Source of the DNA: Campylobacter pinnipediorum subsp. caledonicus
GTDB lineage: Bacteria; Campylobacterota; Campylobacteria; Campylobacterales; Campylobacteraceae
Direction: 5' to 3'
Assembly: GCF_002022005.1 (NCBI RefSeq)
Contig: NZ_CP017258.1
Coordinates: 1,116,001-1,180,000 of the forward strand
DNA length: 64,000 nt
Part shown: positions 18,188 through 27,317 of the stretch, one piece after another
How the letters are laid out: each line of letters opens with the position of its first letter
Numbering within the stretch: the first letter of the stretch is position 1
Notes under the pieces: generated by a model
Told to the model about the DNA's origin: nothing
Database searches by the model: none
The model's input: only the letters and a program-made list of their open reading frames with translations
Program-made: the position numbers and the translations under genes

Positions 18188-20215
18188 TTAAAATATACTT
18201 ATTATATAAGCATATATCATCATAAACAAGAACACAAGTCCTGTAATAAGCATGGCAAATCCAGCAAATTTTGCTATCGGCTTATACCAAGCATAATTTT
18301 CATTTTCATGATATAACCTTTTAAGGTCTCCATTTTTAACCAATCTGTCATACCAATGCTTTCTCTCTTGTTTAATCTCTTCTTCTGTTAAAGTTCCACT
18401 AAATATAACCATATCCATAGGGAAACGATCAGCTCTAAAGTGGGTATTAAAGAAGTGAATAGCAAATATAAATCCAGTAGCAAGCAATGCTTCATCTGAA
18501 TGGACTAATGTGCTTAGGTTTATCATCCAACCTGGCATAAAGTTAGAGAAGAATGTAGGGAACCATAAAACAAGTCCACTAAATCCAATAATAAACATAC
18601 CCCAGAATACCGCAATATAGTCAAATTTTTCCCAATAAGTCCATCTGTCAAATTGTGGTCTTTCTCCCTTTCCAAAGAACCATAAGAAGTGAGCTTTCAT
18701 ATCTTTAAAGTCTTGAATTCTAGGCATAAGAGAATCAGCATCAAACAAGCGACTAAAAAATCCTTTTCCTTTTCTTGTCTGAACCACAATAATCTCAGCA
18801 ATATGGCTAAAGAATACAGCAAACATAACAACAGCAGACAAGTGATGTATAAATGTAGCTACTTCAATACCACCCATTAATTCTATCATTTTGTTAGCCC
18901 ATGGAGCTGTATAGAATTTCTGTGGTAATCCAGAAAATGCAAGTCCTAAGAAACTAGAAGCCATAAATAAATGCTGGATTAGGTGTAAAGTACTAAATCT
19001 CTTGACTGTCATTTTGTCATTATGAGCTTTTTGTTTAGCTTCTTTCCACTCTTTAGGATACGCCATTCTTGTTTGGATAAGTTTCATTGACCATAACAAT
19101 GTGTGAATTCCAAAGAATAAAAATACAACTATCACAAGTCCTGTCATAAATACATAAGCTGTATGTAGTAATGGATATTTTTTAGCATCTGTGTGGTCTG
19201 CGTGAGCTATAAAACCAACGAAATTTATATTTGAGTCAACATGGCACTCACCACAAGTTTTAACTCTGTTATTTATATGTAGCGTTGATTCTTCTTTGTC
19301 CATATTTAAAACATTATGCGCACCGTGACAATCATAACAAGCAGCAACTCTTATTGCATCGCCGGGCTTATTAAGTAAAAGCGCTTTACCGTGAAATGTT
19401 TCATGGTATAAACTTTGTTGTTTTTCATGACATACACCACAATTTTCTTGGCTTAATTGCTTTAATTCTTTATGAACTTTACCATTTTTATCAGCTATAT
19501 GAACACCGTGACAATCTGTACAGTTTGGTAGTTTTCTACCCTCTTTTAAATCTTGTGTAACAAAAGGACTATGCACACTTTTTTCAAAATGAGACTTTTC
19601 CTTCTTGTGACAAGTTTTACAATTATCATTCACAAACTCTTTATCTCTAAAAAGCTCCTCTTTATCTTGCTTTGTTGCATACACTACTTTTGGTGATGTA
19701 TGACAATCTCTACAAGCAGGCAAATTTGCAAACAACAAATCATCGTGAATACCATCTTTGTAATTTTGTATTTTTTTCTGGGTTAATCTCTCAGTCTTAT
19801 GAAAAATACTATCTACTTTTCTACCTGATAAAGCCCAAGCATCAATACCTTCTAGCATATAATAAAGATTATTATATCCATCTTTTTGCAAGATAATCGC
19901 AATCTCTGTTGGTTCAACAGATGCTGAGTTTAAACCATATAAAACTATTTTTATATTTTTATTATCTGGTAAAAAACTTAGCACATTACTTACATTAACA
20001 TTTATAGCATTAGGAATATGCCTTTGTTTATAAACTCTTTCATCGTTTGCATCCAAAAAATATACATCTTTCTCTTTGCTTAATTTTTCTGCTTCATTTA
20101 AACTTATAGGATTAGCACCATCTAAACTTAAATTTATCTCCATAGGCATAGAAGCAAAAGTATCAGGTAAAATGATGAATGCAAATATAATAAAAAATCG
20201 GGCTATAAATTTCAT
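18188..20215 (-). CDS. Rhodanese - hexahaem cytochrome c - cytochrome b fusion, probable quinol-linked partner of MccA
   Basis: This 675-residue protein has a signal peptide, a rhodanese-like domain at about 38-135 (VYFLDANDERVYKQRHIPNA), six CxxCH haem c motifs (C168, C199, C232, C259, C293, C321), and a C-terminal membrane region from about 353 with several helices resembling the FdhI/PhsC-type cytochrome b subunit. The rhodanese active-site loop reads YGLNSAS where a catalytic enzyme has C-x-x-G-x-R, so the cysteine is missing. It lies directly downstream of mccA. By position and build it should carry electrons from menaquinol to the periplasm, replacing the MccC/MccD pair known elsewhere. 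That role is inferred. Confidence 0.8.
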   Translation of the reverse strand: MKFIARFFIIFAFIILPDTFASMPMEINLSLDGANPISLNEAEKLSKEKDVYFLDANDERVYKQRHIPNAINVNVSNVLSFLPDNKNIKIVLYGLNSASVEPTEIAIILQKDGYNNLYYMLEGIDAWALSGRKVDSIFHKTERLTQKKIQNYKDGIHDDLLFANLPACRDCHTSPKVVYATKQDKEELFRDKEFVNDNCKTCHKKEKSHFEKSVHSPFVTQDLKEGRKLPNCTDCHGVHIADKNGKVHKELKQLSQENCGVCHEKQQSLYHETFHGKALLLNKPGDAIRVAACYDCHGAHNVLNMDKEESTLHINNRVKTCGECHVDSNINFVGFIAHADHTDAKKYPLLHTAYVFMTGLVIVVFLFFGIHTLLWSMKLIQTRMAYPKEWKEAKQKAHNDKMTVKRFSTLHLIQHLFMASSFLGLAFSGLPQKFYTAPWANKMIELMGGIEVATFIHHLSAVVMFAVFFSHIAEIIVVQTRKGKGFFSRLFDADSLMPRIQDFKDMKAHFLWFFGKGERPQFDRWTYWEKFDYIAVFWGMFIIGFSGLVLWFPTFFSNFMPGWMINLSTLVHSDEALLATGFIFAIHFFNTHFRADRFPMDMVIFSGTLTEEEIKQERKHWYDRLVKNGDLKRLYHENENYAWYKPIAKFAGFAMLITGLVFLFMMIYAYIISIF

Positions 20216-20246
20216 GGCCGTCTTTCTCCTTAAATTATTTGTTATT

Positions 20247-20272
20247 AAAGAGAGAGAATCATCTCCCTCTTT
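20247..20272 (-). promoter_or_regulatory. Intercistronic hairpin between mccA and the cytochrome fusion gene
   Basis: On the minus strand AAAGAGGGAGA pairs with TCTCTCTCTTT (11 bp with one G-U) around a 4-base loop, between the mccA stop and the ribosome-binding site of the next gene. With no T tract it is more likely an RNA-stabilising or partial attenuating hairpin than a full terminator. Confidence 0.5.
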
Positions 20273-20285
20273 TTGCTATTTTGAC

Positions 20286-22262
20286 CTATTTACTCTTACC
20301 ATCAATGATATCTTGAGCATAATTAGCGTATGTCAATGCTTCATCTATAAGTTTTTTAGCATATTTTGGTCCATGAACACCCCAAGAACCATCTTTTTTA
20401 ATCCTGTCTAAGATATCTTGAGCTTGTTTAGCATAGCTTAGAACTTTTGTTTTTGACTCATTTGATATCTTTTTATTTTCAATCAAAGATTTATCTATTT
20501 TTCTAAGAATTTGCTCGATATTAGCATATCCATCTTTAACAGGATTTTGCCATTTCATAACATCTTCATATATACTAGCTTGATCTTTATAATGAAGCTC
20601 TTTTGGAAGTGTTGATTGAATTACACTATGGCATCCACTTGCACCTGGTTTTACCAAATTTGGATCTTCAAAGCTTGTTCTACCACAACTCCACATAAGG
20701 TCAACAAAGAATCTTCCATCTTCACGAGCTAGTCTCCAGCCTTTAACCTTAGGATCCCTAGCTTTTCCAGCAGGTGGGTTTAGTGTCTTTTTATCTTTAT
20801 CAACTAATATTTTCCAAATATGAGATGCTCTAACGTTATCAAACCCTGCAAGATCTGGATTTTGTATAGCTGGGAAGTTTTCGCAACTCATCATATTTGG
20901 CATATGACAACCAGTACAATTATCTTTAGCATGAGGTCCACCATATTTAAACATTTCGGCTTGAGGTTCATGACAATCTTTACAATTTTTCTTTAATCCA
21001 GTCAATGTATAAGAGTCTTTCCAGTCATTAGCTGTAACCTCATGTGGATCATGACAAGTGCTGCATCTTAATCCTTTATCATAATGCATACTACTATACA
21101 TTTGAGAACCCTCTGTTCCGCAAGCAGGACAAGATGATTTAAAGTAAGCATTAAATTCTTTTCTTGGATTTAGCTTAGCATCATCTTCATGGTATTGAAA
21201 TCTTTGATGACATCTTTCACAATTTGAAGCCATACCAGCACCTCTAGCACCATACAAGTGAGCACCAGCGCCATGACACTCTTCGCAAGATATGCCTTTT
21301 GAAATAGTATGTTTTCTAAGTTCTTTTGCATCCCCTAATGCACCCAAGAATTCCTCTTTGCTTTTAAAATCAAATTTGAAGCTGTGACAAACTTCACAGT
21401 AAGCACTTGCTGGCTGAAATTTAAATGATTTTTTATAACTAGCACCGTATGAGTTCATGCCCCATATATAAGAACCGTTTCCACCAAACTCTTCCATTTT
21501 AGTCGGGAAGCTTGGAACTACTTCATCTTTTATTTTTTGTGCAACTTCAGGAGTTAAGAATTTAGTCCAATTCAGAGAGAATTGATTACCACCAGCAACT
21601 ATTTTTGAGTTTGGATCATCTAATGTACCATCAACCACATGGTAAGTTCCACGAACAAGCCATTTATCTAAAAAGCCATATTTTGTTCTAGGAGTTCCTA
21701 TAATAGCAAAAACATCATCTGGTCTTACACCTTTAGCAAGAATAGTAACATCAGTGCCATACATACCCTGTTTTACATCACCACCAACTTCTTCTAATTC
21801 CTCTGGCCATCTTAATGTTTTAGCATGACGAGATCTTTCCCACTGGGCATATTGAGCTGGGTGACACTCACCACATTTTTGTGGTCCAACGAATTTATTT
21901 GGAAAATCCAAAAAAGATTCCATAGCAAGACGATAAGTAATAGCAGTTGGTCTACCAGCTTTTTGTGCATATTGCTTACCGCCACCAAAATCTACAAATT
22001 CTTCATCACGATTAGAAAGTTTATATTTTCCGATCAAGCGACCTTCTTTTTCAAACTTAAAAACAGGGTGATTTTCTTTCAAATAATCCCAAAAATACTT
22101 ATCTTCTTTTGTCACATCAATTAAAGTTCTAGGCTTATAGCCATCATTTTGAAATGTATTTTTAACATCTTTGTCATTTGCTTGCAATGTAGAAAATCCA
22201 ACAAACGAACAAAAGGCTACAATACAGGCTTTTGATAAAATATTTAATGATTTTCGTTTCAT
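20286..22262 (-). CDS. mccA: MccA, octahaem cytochrome c sulfite reductase
   Basis: MccA reduces sulfite to sulfide in the periplasm during anaerobic respiration. The 658-residue protein has a signal peptide (to about residue 28) and seven CxxCH motifs (C130, C289, C326, C348, C400, C427, C449). An eighth, unconventional site is C526-x17-C544-H, the long-spaced haem motif diagnostic of the MccA family. Cysteines C378, C381 (CPAC) and C460 are outside haem motifs and are candidates for the copper site known in this family. A C-terminal helical region follows. RBS AAGGAG precedes the ATG. The long motif needs a dedicated haem lyase of the CcsA1 type in Wolinella. Confidence 0.93.
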   Translation of the reverse strand: MKRKSLNILSKACIVAFCSFVGFSTLQANDKDVKNTFQNDGYKPRTLIDVTKEDKYFWDYLKENHPVFKFEKEGRLIGKYKLSNRDEEFVDFGGGKQYAQKAGRPTAITYRLAMESFLDFPNKFVGPQKCGECHPAQYAQWERSRHAKTLRWPEELEEVGGDVKQGMYGTDVTILAKGVRPDDVFAIIGTPRTKYGFLDKWLVRGTYHVVDGTLDDPNSKIVAGGNQFSLNWTKFLTPEVAQKIKDEVVPSFPTKMEEFGGNGSYIWGMNSYGASYKKSFKFQPASAYCEVCHSFKFDFKSKEEFLGALGDAKELRKHTISKGISCEECHGAGAHLYGARGAGMASNCERCHQRFQYHEDDAKLNPRKEFNAYFKSSCPACGTEGSQMYSSMHYDKGLRCSTCHDPHEVTANDWKDSYTLTGLKKNCKDCHEPQAEMFKYGGPHAKDNCTGCHMPNMMSCENFPAIQNPDLAGFDNVRASHIWKILVDKDKKTLNPPAGKARDPKVKGWRLAREDGRFFVDLMWSCGRTSFEDPNLVKPGASGCHSVIQSTLPKELHYKDQASIYEDVMKWQNPVKDGYANIEQILRKIDKSLIENKKISNESKTKVLSYAKQAQDILDRIKKDGSWGVHGPKYAKKLIDEALTYANYAQDIIDGKSK

Positions 22263-22531
22263 AATACGTGCTCCTTAGTTTAAGCAATTTTAAAAGACTC
22301 TAAAAAGTCTAACTTACCCCCAAACAACCACTATAATGCAAAGTGTAAATATTTCTTTTGCATTTAATTGCATTAATAATAAAAATTTTATATCCTCCTT
22401 TAACCTTTAACATTTATTTAATATAATTTTAATACTTTAAATTAAAATTTATCTTAATAAGATATTTTTTGTATTATTTCTTAATTGAAATTTAATTTCA
22501 AAAAATAATAAAATATTACAAAATTTTACAT

Positions 22532-22592
22532 TATTTTTACATTGATATTATTTTTTTCATTAATTTATCGTTATTTTTACATTATTTTTACA
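22532..22592 (+). repeat. Three copies of the 11-mer TTATTTTTACA
   Basis: Identical copies at 22532-22542, 22571-22581 and 22582-22592. The last two are in direct tandem, about one helical turn apart. A fourth copy lies before dcuA (53356-53366). This could be a regulator site; the low complexity of the region makes chance possible. Confidence 0.5.
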
Positions 22593-22785
22593 AAGATCAA
22601 AAAATATATTTTTATAACAATAAATTAATAAATGTGTAAATTTGAAACAAAATACATATTTTTATAATTTAATTCTTATAAAAATATATTAATTATTATA
22701 TTTATTTAATTCAATAAATATTAAAAATATATATAAAAAAATCATATAATTGTTTTAAAATACATACATGTAGTTTATATATATT

Positions 22786-22803
22786 ATATATCCAAGGATA
22801 TAT
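22786..22803. promoter_or_regulatory. 18-bp palindrome, operator-like
   Basis: ATATATCC-AA-GGATATAT is a perfect 8-bp inverted repeat around two bases, about 120 bases before the BCCT transporter gene. Such symmetry is typical for a dimeric regulator. The regulator is unknown. Confidence 0.4.
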
Positions 22804-22924
22804 TTATGTGTATATTTTAATTTAATTTTAATTTAATTTATGCTATTTTTATCACACGAAGTAGCGATTGTAATTTAATGTATAAAACATTAAATAATTT
22901 AATAAAAAACAAACAAGGAGTGAC

Positions 22925-24886
22925 ATGGAAACTAATTTTAAACAATCACATAGTTTTATAGTATTTAATGGTTCTATAATAGTTTCTCTGGCGATCTTGA
23001 TATTATCAATGATTTTTCCGGAAGCAACTTTAAAATATCTAAAGGATATTCAAAATTTTCTAAGCATAAAATTTAGCTGGTTTTATACGCTTAGTATAAC
23101 AGTTATATTCTTTAGTATTTTATATCTTTGTATTTCCAAATTTGGAAGCATAAAGCTTGGACCAGATCACGCCAAACCACAATATGATAACATATCTTGG
23201 TTTGCTATGCTTTTTTCAGCTGGAATGGGTATAGGTATAATGTTTTTTGGAGTTGGCGAACCACTTATGCACTTCATAAGTCCTCCAAATGCGGAACCTC
23301 AAAGTATTCAAGCTGCAAGAGAAGCCATGAAAATAACATTTTTTCACTGGGGCTTTTCAGCTTGGGCTGTTTATGGAATAGTGGCAATAGTTCTTGCATT
23401 TTTCGCATATAGACACAATCTGCCGCTTACATTAAGATCAGCATTTTATCCGATAGTTGGAGATAAAATTTATGGCAAATTTGGTGATATTGTAGATATT
23501 TTTGCTGTTGTATCGACTCTTTTTGGTGTTACAACATCACTTGGATATGGTGTTTTGCAAGTAAATGCTGGCTTTAATCATTTATTTGGAGTGCCAATTT
23601 CAACAACAACTCAAATAATATTTATAGCAATAATAACCGTTTTGGTTACCATATCTGTTTTATCTGGTCTTGATAAAGGCATAAAAATCTTAAGTAATAC
23701 AAATATGGCTTTGGCTATATTGTTTTTATTCTTTATATTGTTTTTAGGAAACACAACAGAGCTTTTAAAAGCACTTGTTGAAAACACAGGAAATTATATC
23801 TCATCCTTTGTTGGTGATACATTCAAGCTATATGCGTATAAAAAACAAAATGATGCTTGGCTTGGTGGTTGGACTATATTATATTGGACTTGGTGGCTAT
23901 CATGGTCTCCATTTGTTGGTCTTTTTATAGCAAAAATTTCTCGCGGTAGAAGTATAAGAGAATTTGTTGTTGGTGTTTTATTTGTTCCAGCTGGTTTTAC
24001 ATTTATGTGGATGAGCTTTTTTGGAAATAGCGCAATAAGTCTAGTTCAAGGTGGATTTACTGAACTTGTTGGAATGGTAAATAAAGATGTTTCCTTGGCA
24101 TTATTTATATTTTTAGAGAAGTTCCCACTAAGTTCTGTTTTATCTTTAATAGCGACATTTATGATTATTCTATTTTTTATAACTTCTGCTGATTCAGCTG
24201 CATTAGTTATGGATATGTTATGCCTTAGAGGAAGCAATAAACAAGTAAAATGGCAAAGAGCTTTTTGGGCAATAATGATAGGTGTATTATCTGCAACTCT
24301 TTTATATATAGGTGGGCTATCAGCCCTTCAGAGCATGACAATGATAGCGGCTTTACCACTAACATTAGCCCTACTTGGATCTATATACGGATTATTTAAG
24401 GCTCTTAATGTTGATATATACAAAAAGGATAGTCAAAATACAATAGTAGCCTCATTTGCAAGAGGTGGTACATATGACTGGAAAGAGAGATTAAAAGGTA
24501 TTATAGAACACCCTGACAAAGATGATGCAAAAGGATTTTTAAATACAGTAGCTCGCCCAGCCTTTAAAGAGGTATGTGATGAGTTTAAAAACAATAATCT
24601 AGATGCAAATCTTACATATAATATAAAAGATAACAAAATAGAAGTTGTTGTAAAACTTGGTGAAGAGCAAGATTTTATATATGGAGTAAAACTTATAAAA
24701 ACGCAAATGCCTGAGTTTGCTTCAGATATGCTTGATATGTATTACAGAGGAGAAGTTTATCTTGCTGAGGGTGGTCAAGACTATGATGTTATTGGATGGA
24801 GCAAAGGTGCTATCATTAATGATATCGTTGAGCAATATGCAAAACATATACACTTTTTATATAAAGTTAGGCAAGATTTAAACTAA
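22925..24886 (+). CDS. BCCT-family betaine/choline/carnitine transporter
   Basis: The 653-residue inner-membrane protein has about 12 membrane helices and the BCCT signature GGWTILYWTWWLSWSPFVG, whose tryptophans bind the quaternary ammonium substrate, plus FSAGMGIGIMFFGVGEP in helix 3. A long hydrophilic C-terminal part of about 150 residues, as in BetT-type proteins, probably senses osmolarity. Uptake of choline, betaine or a related compound for osmoprotection is likely. The exact substrate cannot be read from the sequence. RBS AAGGAGT precedes the ATG. It is separated by only 39 bases from the response regulator gene. Confidence 0.9.
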   Translation: METNFKQSHSFIVFNGSIIVSLAILILSMIFPEATLKYLKDIQNFLSIKFSWFYTLSITVIFFSILYLCISKFGSIKLGPDHAKPQYDNISWFAMLFSAGMGIGIMFFGVGEPLMHFISPPNAEPQSIQAAREAMKITFFHWGFSAWAVYGIVAIVLAFFAYRHNLPLTLRSAFYPIVGDKIYGKFGDIVDIFAVVSTLFGVTTSLGYGVLQVNAGFNHLFGVPISTTTQIIFIAIITVLVTISVLSGLDKGIKILSNTNMALAILFLFFILFLGNTTELLKALVENTGNYISSFVGDTFKLYAYKKQNDAWLGGWTILYWTWWLSWSPFVGLFIAKISRGRSIREFVVGVLFVPAGFTFMWMSFFGNSAISLVQGGFTELVGMVNKDVSLALFIFLEKFPLSSVLSLIATFMIILFFITSADSAALVMDMLCLRGSNKQVKWQRAFWAIMIGVLSATLLYIGGLSALQSMTMIAALPLTLALLGSIYGLFKALNVDIYKKDSQNTIVASFARGGTYDWKERLKGIIEHPDKDDAKGFLNTVARPAFKEVCDEFKNNNLDANLTYNIKDNKIEVVVKLGEEQDFIYGVKLIKTQMPEFASDMLDMYYRGEVYLAEGGQDYDVIGWSKGAIINDIVEQYAKHIHFLYKVRQDLN

Positions 24887-24892
24887 TAAAGT

Positions 24893-24898
24893 TATAAT
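24893..24898 (+). promoter_or_regulatory. -10 box of the response-regulator operon
   Basis: TATAAT, 27 bases before the response-regulator ATG, in the short gap after the BCCT transporter gene. Confidence 0.45.
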
Positions 24899-24925
24899 AT
24901 GAACTAAAAATTTTGGAGTAATTTT

Positions 24926-25600
24926 ATGAGCGAAATTTTAATGATAGAAGATGATTTAGAATTAGCCGAAATTTTAAGCGAATATTTACAAAGTAATGAT
25001 TTTAGTGTAACAATAGTAGCAGAGCCTTATCTTGGGCTCTCTACCTTAAATACTAAAAAATTTGATCTTATTATATTGGATCTAACACTGCCGGGCATAG
25101 ATGGTCTTGAATTATGTAAAGAAATAAGAAAAGCTCATAATATACCAATTATTATATCAAGTGCAAGACATGATATAACAGATAAAGTAAATGCGCTTGA
25201 TAATGGTGCTGATGATTATTTACCAAAACCATACGATCCGCAAGAGTTATTAGCAAGAATAAAAAGCCACCTTAGAAGAGAAAATATAAAAACAGAGATA
25301 GAAAACAAAGAAAAAAAAGACTTAATATTAAAAGAGTATGAACACGAAATACTTTTTAAAGATAAACCACTTAATTTAACAGTAGCTGAATACGATATAT
25401 TAAGATATCTCATGATAAAACAAGGTGGAGCTGTAAGCAGAGAAGAGCTTATATACAACTGTGAAAGCATAAACGAAGATACAACAAATAAGAGCATAGA
25501 TGTAATAATAAGCAGAATAAGAGCTAAAATAGGAGAAAATCCAAAAGAGCCAAAATATATCCATGCCATTAGGGGTATAGGATACAAGTTAGTAATTTAA
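24926..25600 (+). CDS. cprR: OmpR-family response regulator (CprR/ArsR-like)
   Basis: The 224-residue protein has a receiver domain with acidic pocket EDD (8-10), phospho-acceptor D52 (LDLTLPGIDG) and K101 (LPKPYDP). A C-terminal winged helix follows (LTVAEYDILRYLM and HAIRGIGYKLVI). With the sensor directly downstream it resembles the CprRS pair of C. jejuni, equal to ArsRS of H. pylori, which control envelope and stress or acid functions. The paralogue name is inferred from the pair's build; the OmpR family assignment is firm. Confidence 0.8.
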   Translation: MSEILMIEDDLELAEILSEYLQSNDFSVTIVAEPYLGLSTLNTKKFDLIILDLTLPGIDGLELCKEIRKAHNIPIIISSARHDITDKVNALDNGADDYLPKPYDPQELLARIKSHLRRENIKTEIENKEKKDLILKEYEHEILFKDKPLNLTVAEYDILRYLMIKQGGAVSREELIYNCESINEDTTNKSIDVIISRIRAKIGENPKEPKYIHAIRGIGYKLVI

Positions 25601-26842
25601 ATGCAACGCTCTTCTATATTTATAACAATAACAACTATATTTTTACTTGCATTTGGAAGTATACTAGTTGCATTCTTGTGGCTTATAGACTACGATAAAC
25701 AAAACTATGCAAGAGAGCTAAATAACAAATACTCAAATGTAGCACAAACAAACATTTTTTATATGAGTGGAATAATAACTGAAGAAAAATACAAACAAAG
25801 TATGCAAAATGTTGATATGCCCGAGATAGAAGATGAAAAAACAAAAGATACGATTTTAAACAAGTCAACAACTATAGAGGAAATTTCTGATGATTTGGGA
25901 ACTGTTGCTATATTACTTTATCAGAAAAATCACTATCTTAAAATAGTTCATCTTGATGAGATAAAACTATTAAAAGATAAAGAATTTCAACCATATAGAT
26001 ATGAAGTTATAAAAGTTATTTTTTGGATAATTTCATTTATACTACTACTTGCCTATATTTTTGTAATATATAAATTAAAACCACTAAGAAAACTAAAACG
26101 TCAAATAAATAAATTTGCACAAAACGACCTTGAAAATATAGAAAATGTAAGTAGCGGAAATGATGAAATTTCAGATGTTGCACAAGCGTTTTATGATGCT
26201 GTATTGCAGATTAAAACACTAAATGACTCTAGACATTTGTTTTTACGAAATATTATGCATGAACTCAAAACGCCTATAACCAAAGGAAGGTTGGTCGCTG
26301 AAATGATGGATCATTGTAAAAGTAAAGAGCGTTTTATATCAATTTTTGATAAGCTTGAAAACTTAATAAACGAATTAGCTGCTATAGAACAAACAACATC
26401 AAAAATAGAACTTGAGAATAAGACAACTTGCTTTGTAGATGATATAATAGATGAAGCGATAGATATAGCGATGATAGAAAAAGATAGTGTTGAAATAAAA
26501 GAAAATCAAAATCTAAAAATAAATGTGGATTTTAAACTTTTTAGTATAGCTGTAAAAAACATGATAGATAATGGAATAAAATACTCTACAGATAAAAAAG
26601 TGCAAATTATAGTAAATGAAGAAAACATCAAATTTATAAGCAAAGGGGAGAAATTAAAAAACGATCTTAATTTCTTTATACAACCATTTATTAAAGGTAA
26701 TAACTCACAAAAAAGTTTTGGTCTAGGGCTTTATATTGTAAATAATATTTTAAACTCTCATAAATTAAATTTAAACTATGAACATAAAAATGGATTAAAT
26801 ATATTTATTTTTGATAATTTAAAAGTTATAATAAGAAAATAA
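25601..26842 (+). CDS. cprS: Sensor histidine kinase (CprS/ArsS-like)
   Basis: The 413-residue kinase has two membrane helices (about 5-29 and 136-157) around a periplasmic domain of about 105 residues, then a HAMP-like linker. The dimerisation helix has phospho-acceptor H220 in RNIMHELKTPITKGRLV, a signature of the ArsS/CprS group. A short ATPase domain follows with N-box KNMIDNGIKYS and FGLGLYIV. The ATG abuts the stop of the response regulator gene, so the two are translationally coupled. Confidence 0.82.
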   Translation: MQRSSIFITITTIFLLAFGSILVAFLWLIDYDKQNYARELNNKYSNVAQTNIFYMSGIITEEKYKQSMQNVDMPEIEDEKTKDTILNKSTTIEEISDDLGTVAILLYQKNHYLKIVHLDEIKLLKDKEFQPYRYEVIKVIFWIISFILLLAYIFVIYKLKPLRKLKRQINKFAQNDLENIENVSSGNDEISDVAQAFYDAVLQIKTLNDSRHLFLRNIMHELKTPITKGRLVAEMMDHCKSKERFISIFDKLENLINELAAIEQTTSKIELENKTTCFVDDIIDEAIDIAMIEKDSVEIKENQNLKINVDFKLFSIAVKNMIDNGIKYSTDKKVQIIVNEENIKFISKGEKLKNDLNFFIQPFIKGNNSQKSFGLGLYIVNNILNSHKLNLNYEHKNGLNIFIFDNLKVIIRK

Positions 26843-26866
26843 AATCAAATTTGCATAGGAGAAGTT

Positions 26867-27301
26867 ATGTCAGCAAAAAAATTTGAATCTAAAGATCTAA
26901 AATCATTAATAGACTTAGAAATTGCAGTTATAAAGAGATATTATCAACATACAAAAGAAGTCAACTCCTTTTCTTTAATATATTTCAAACTTCCAGATCC
27001 GATATATTGGTATGAAGAGATATTTGAAAGAATACTAAGAAATACAGATGCTGTAGTTAATGAAGGCAATCATTTTATTGCTATTTTATATGCAACAAAT
27101 AAAAATGGAGCTAGCAAACTTTTAGCTGGAATCCAAGAGTTTTTAAATGAAAAGCCTATAGATCTTGTTATATCTTATCCAAACGACGGAAAAGATACAA
27201 ACACGATACTAAATAAAATACAAGATGAAATAATAGACAACTATGGAATTTCACTTGAATGCTTAAAAATAGAAGAACCAATAGATATTTTTGAACTTTA
27301 A
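26867..27301 (+). CDS. Degenerate GGDEF-like protein downstream of the two-component system
   Basis: The 144-residue soluble protein follows the outline of a GGDEF domain: FSLIYFKLPD (first strand), RNTDAVVNEGNHFIAILYATNKNGA where the active loop should be, and VISYPNDGKDTNTILNKI at the end. The signature loop is EGNHF (66-70) instead of GGDEF, and the metal-binding Asp after the first strand is not clear, so it is unlikely to make cyclic di-GMP. It starts 25 bases after the sensor gene behind AGGAGAA. A signalling role with the sensor is inferred from position only. Confidence 0.6.
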   Translation: MSAKKFESKDLKSLIDLEIAVIKRYYQHTKEVNSFSLIYFKLPDPIYWYEEIFERILRNTDAVVNEGNHFIAILYATNKNGASKLLAGIQEFLNEKPIDLVISYPNDGKDTNTILNKIQDEIIDNYGISLECLKIEEPIDIFEL

Positions 27302-27317
27302 TTTAAAATATATTATT

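Larger units (their letters stand above)
22263..22924. other. 660-base A+T-rich divergent control region between mccA and the BCCT transporter gene
   Basis: No gene is visible. The region is extremely A+T-rich. It holds three copies of TTATTTTTACA, two of them in tandem, and an 18-bp palindrome; both are listed separately. Promoters for both flanking genes must lie here, but I could not fix a -10 box with confidence. No tRNA-like or riboswitch-like structure was recognised. Confidence 0.6.

Noticed and set aside
22263-22924. Replication origin or mobile element in the A+T-rich gap
   Set aside because: There are no DnaA-box clusters of the TTATCCACA type, no dnaA/dnaN genes, no transposase and no terminal repeats; A+T richness alone is common in this genome.
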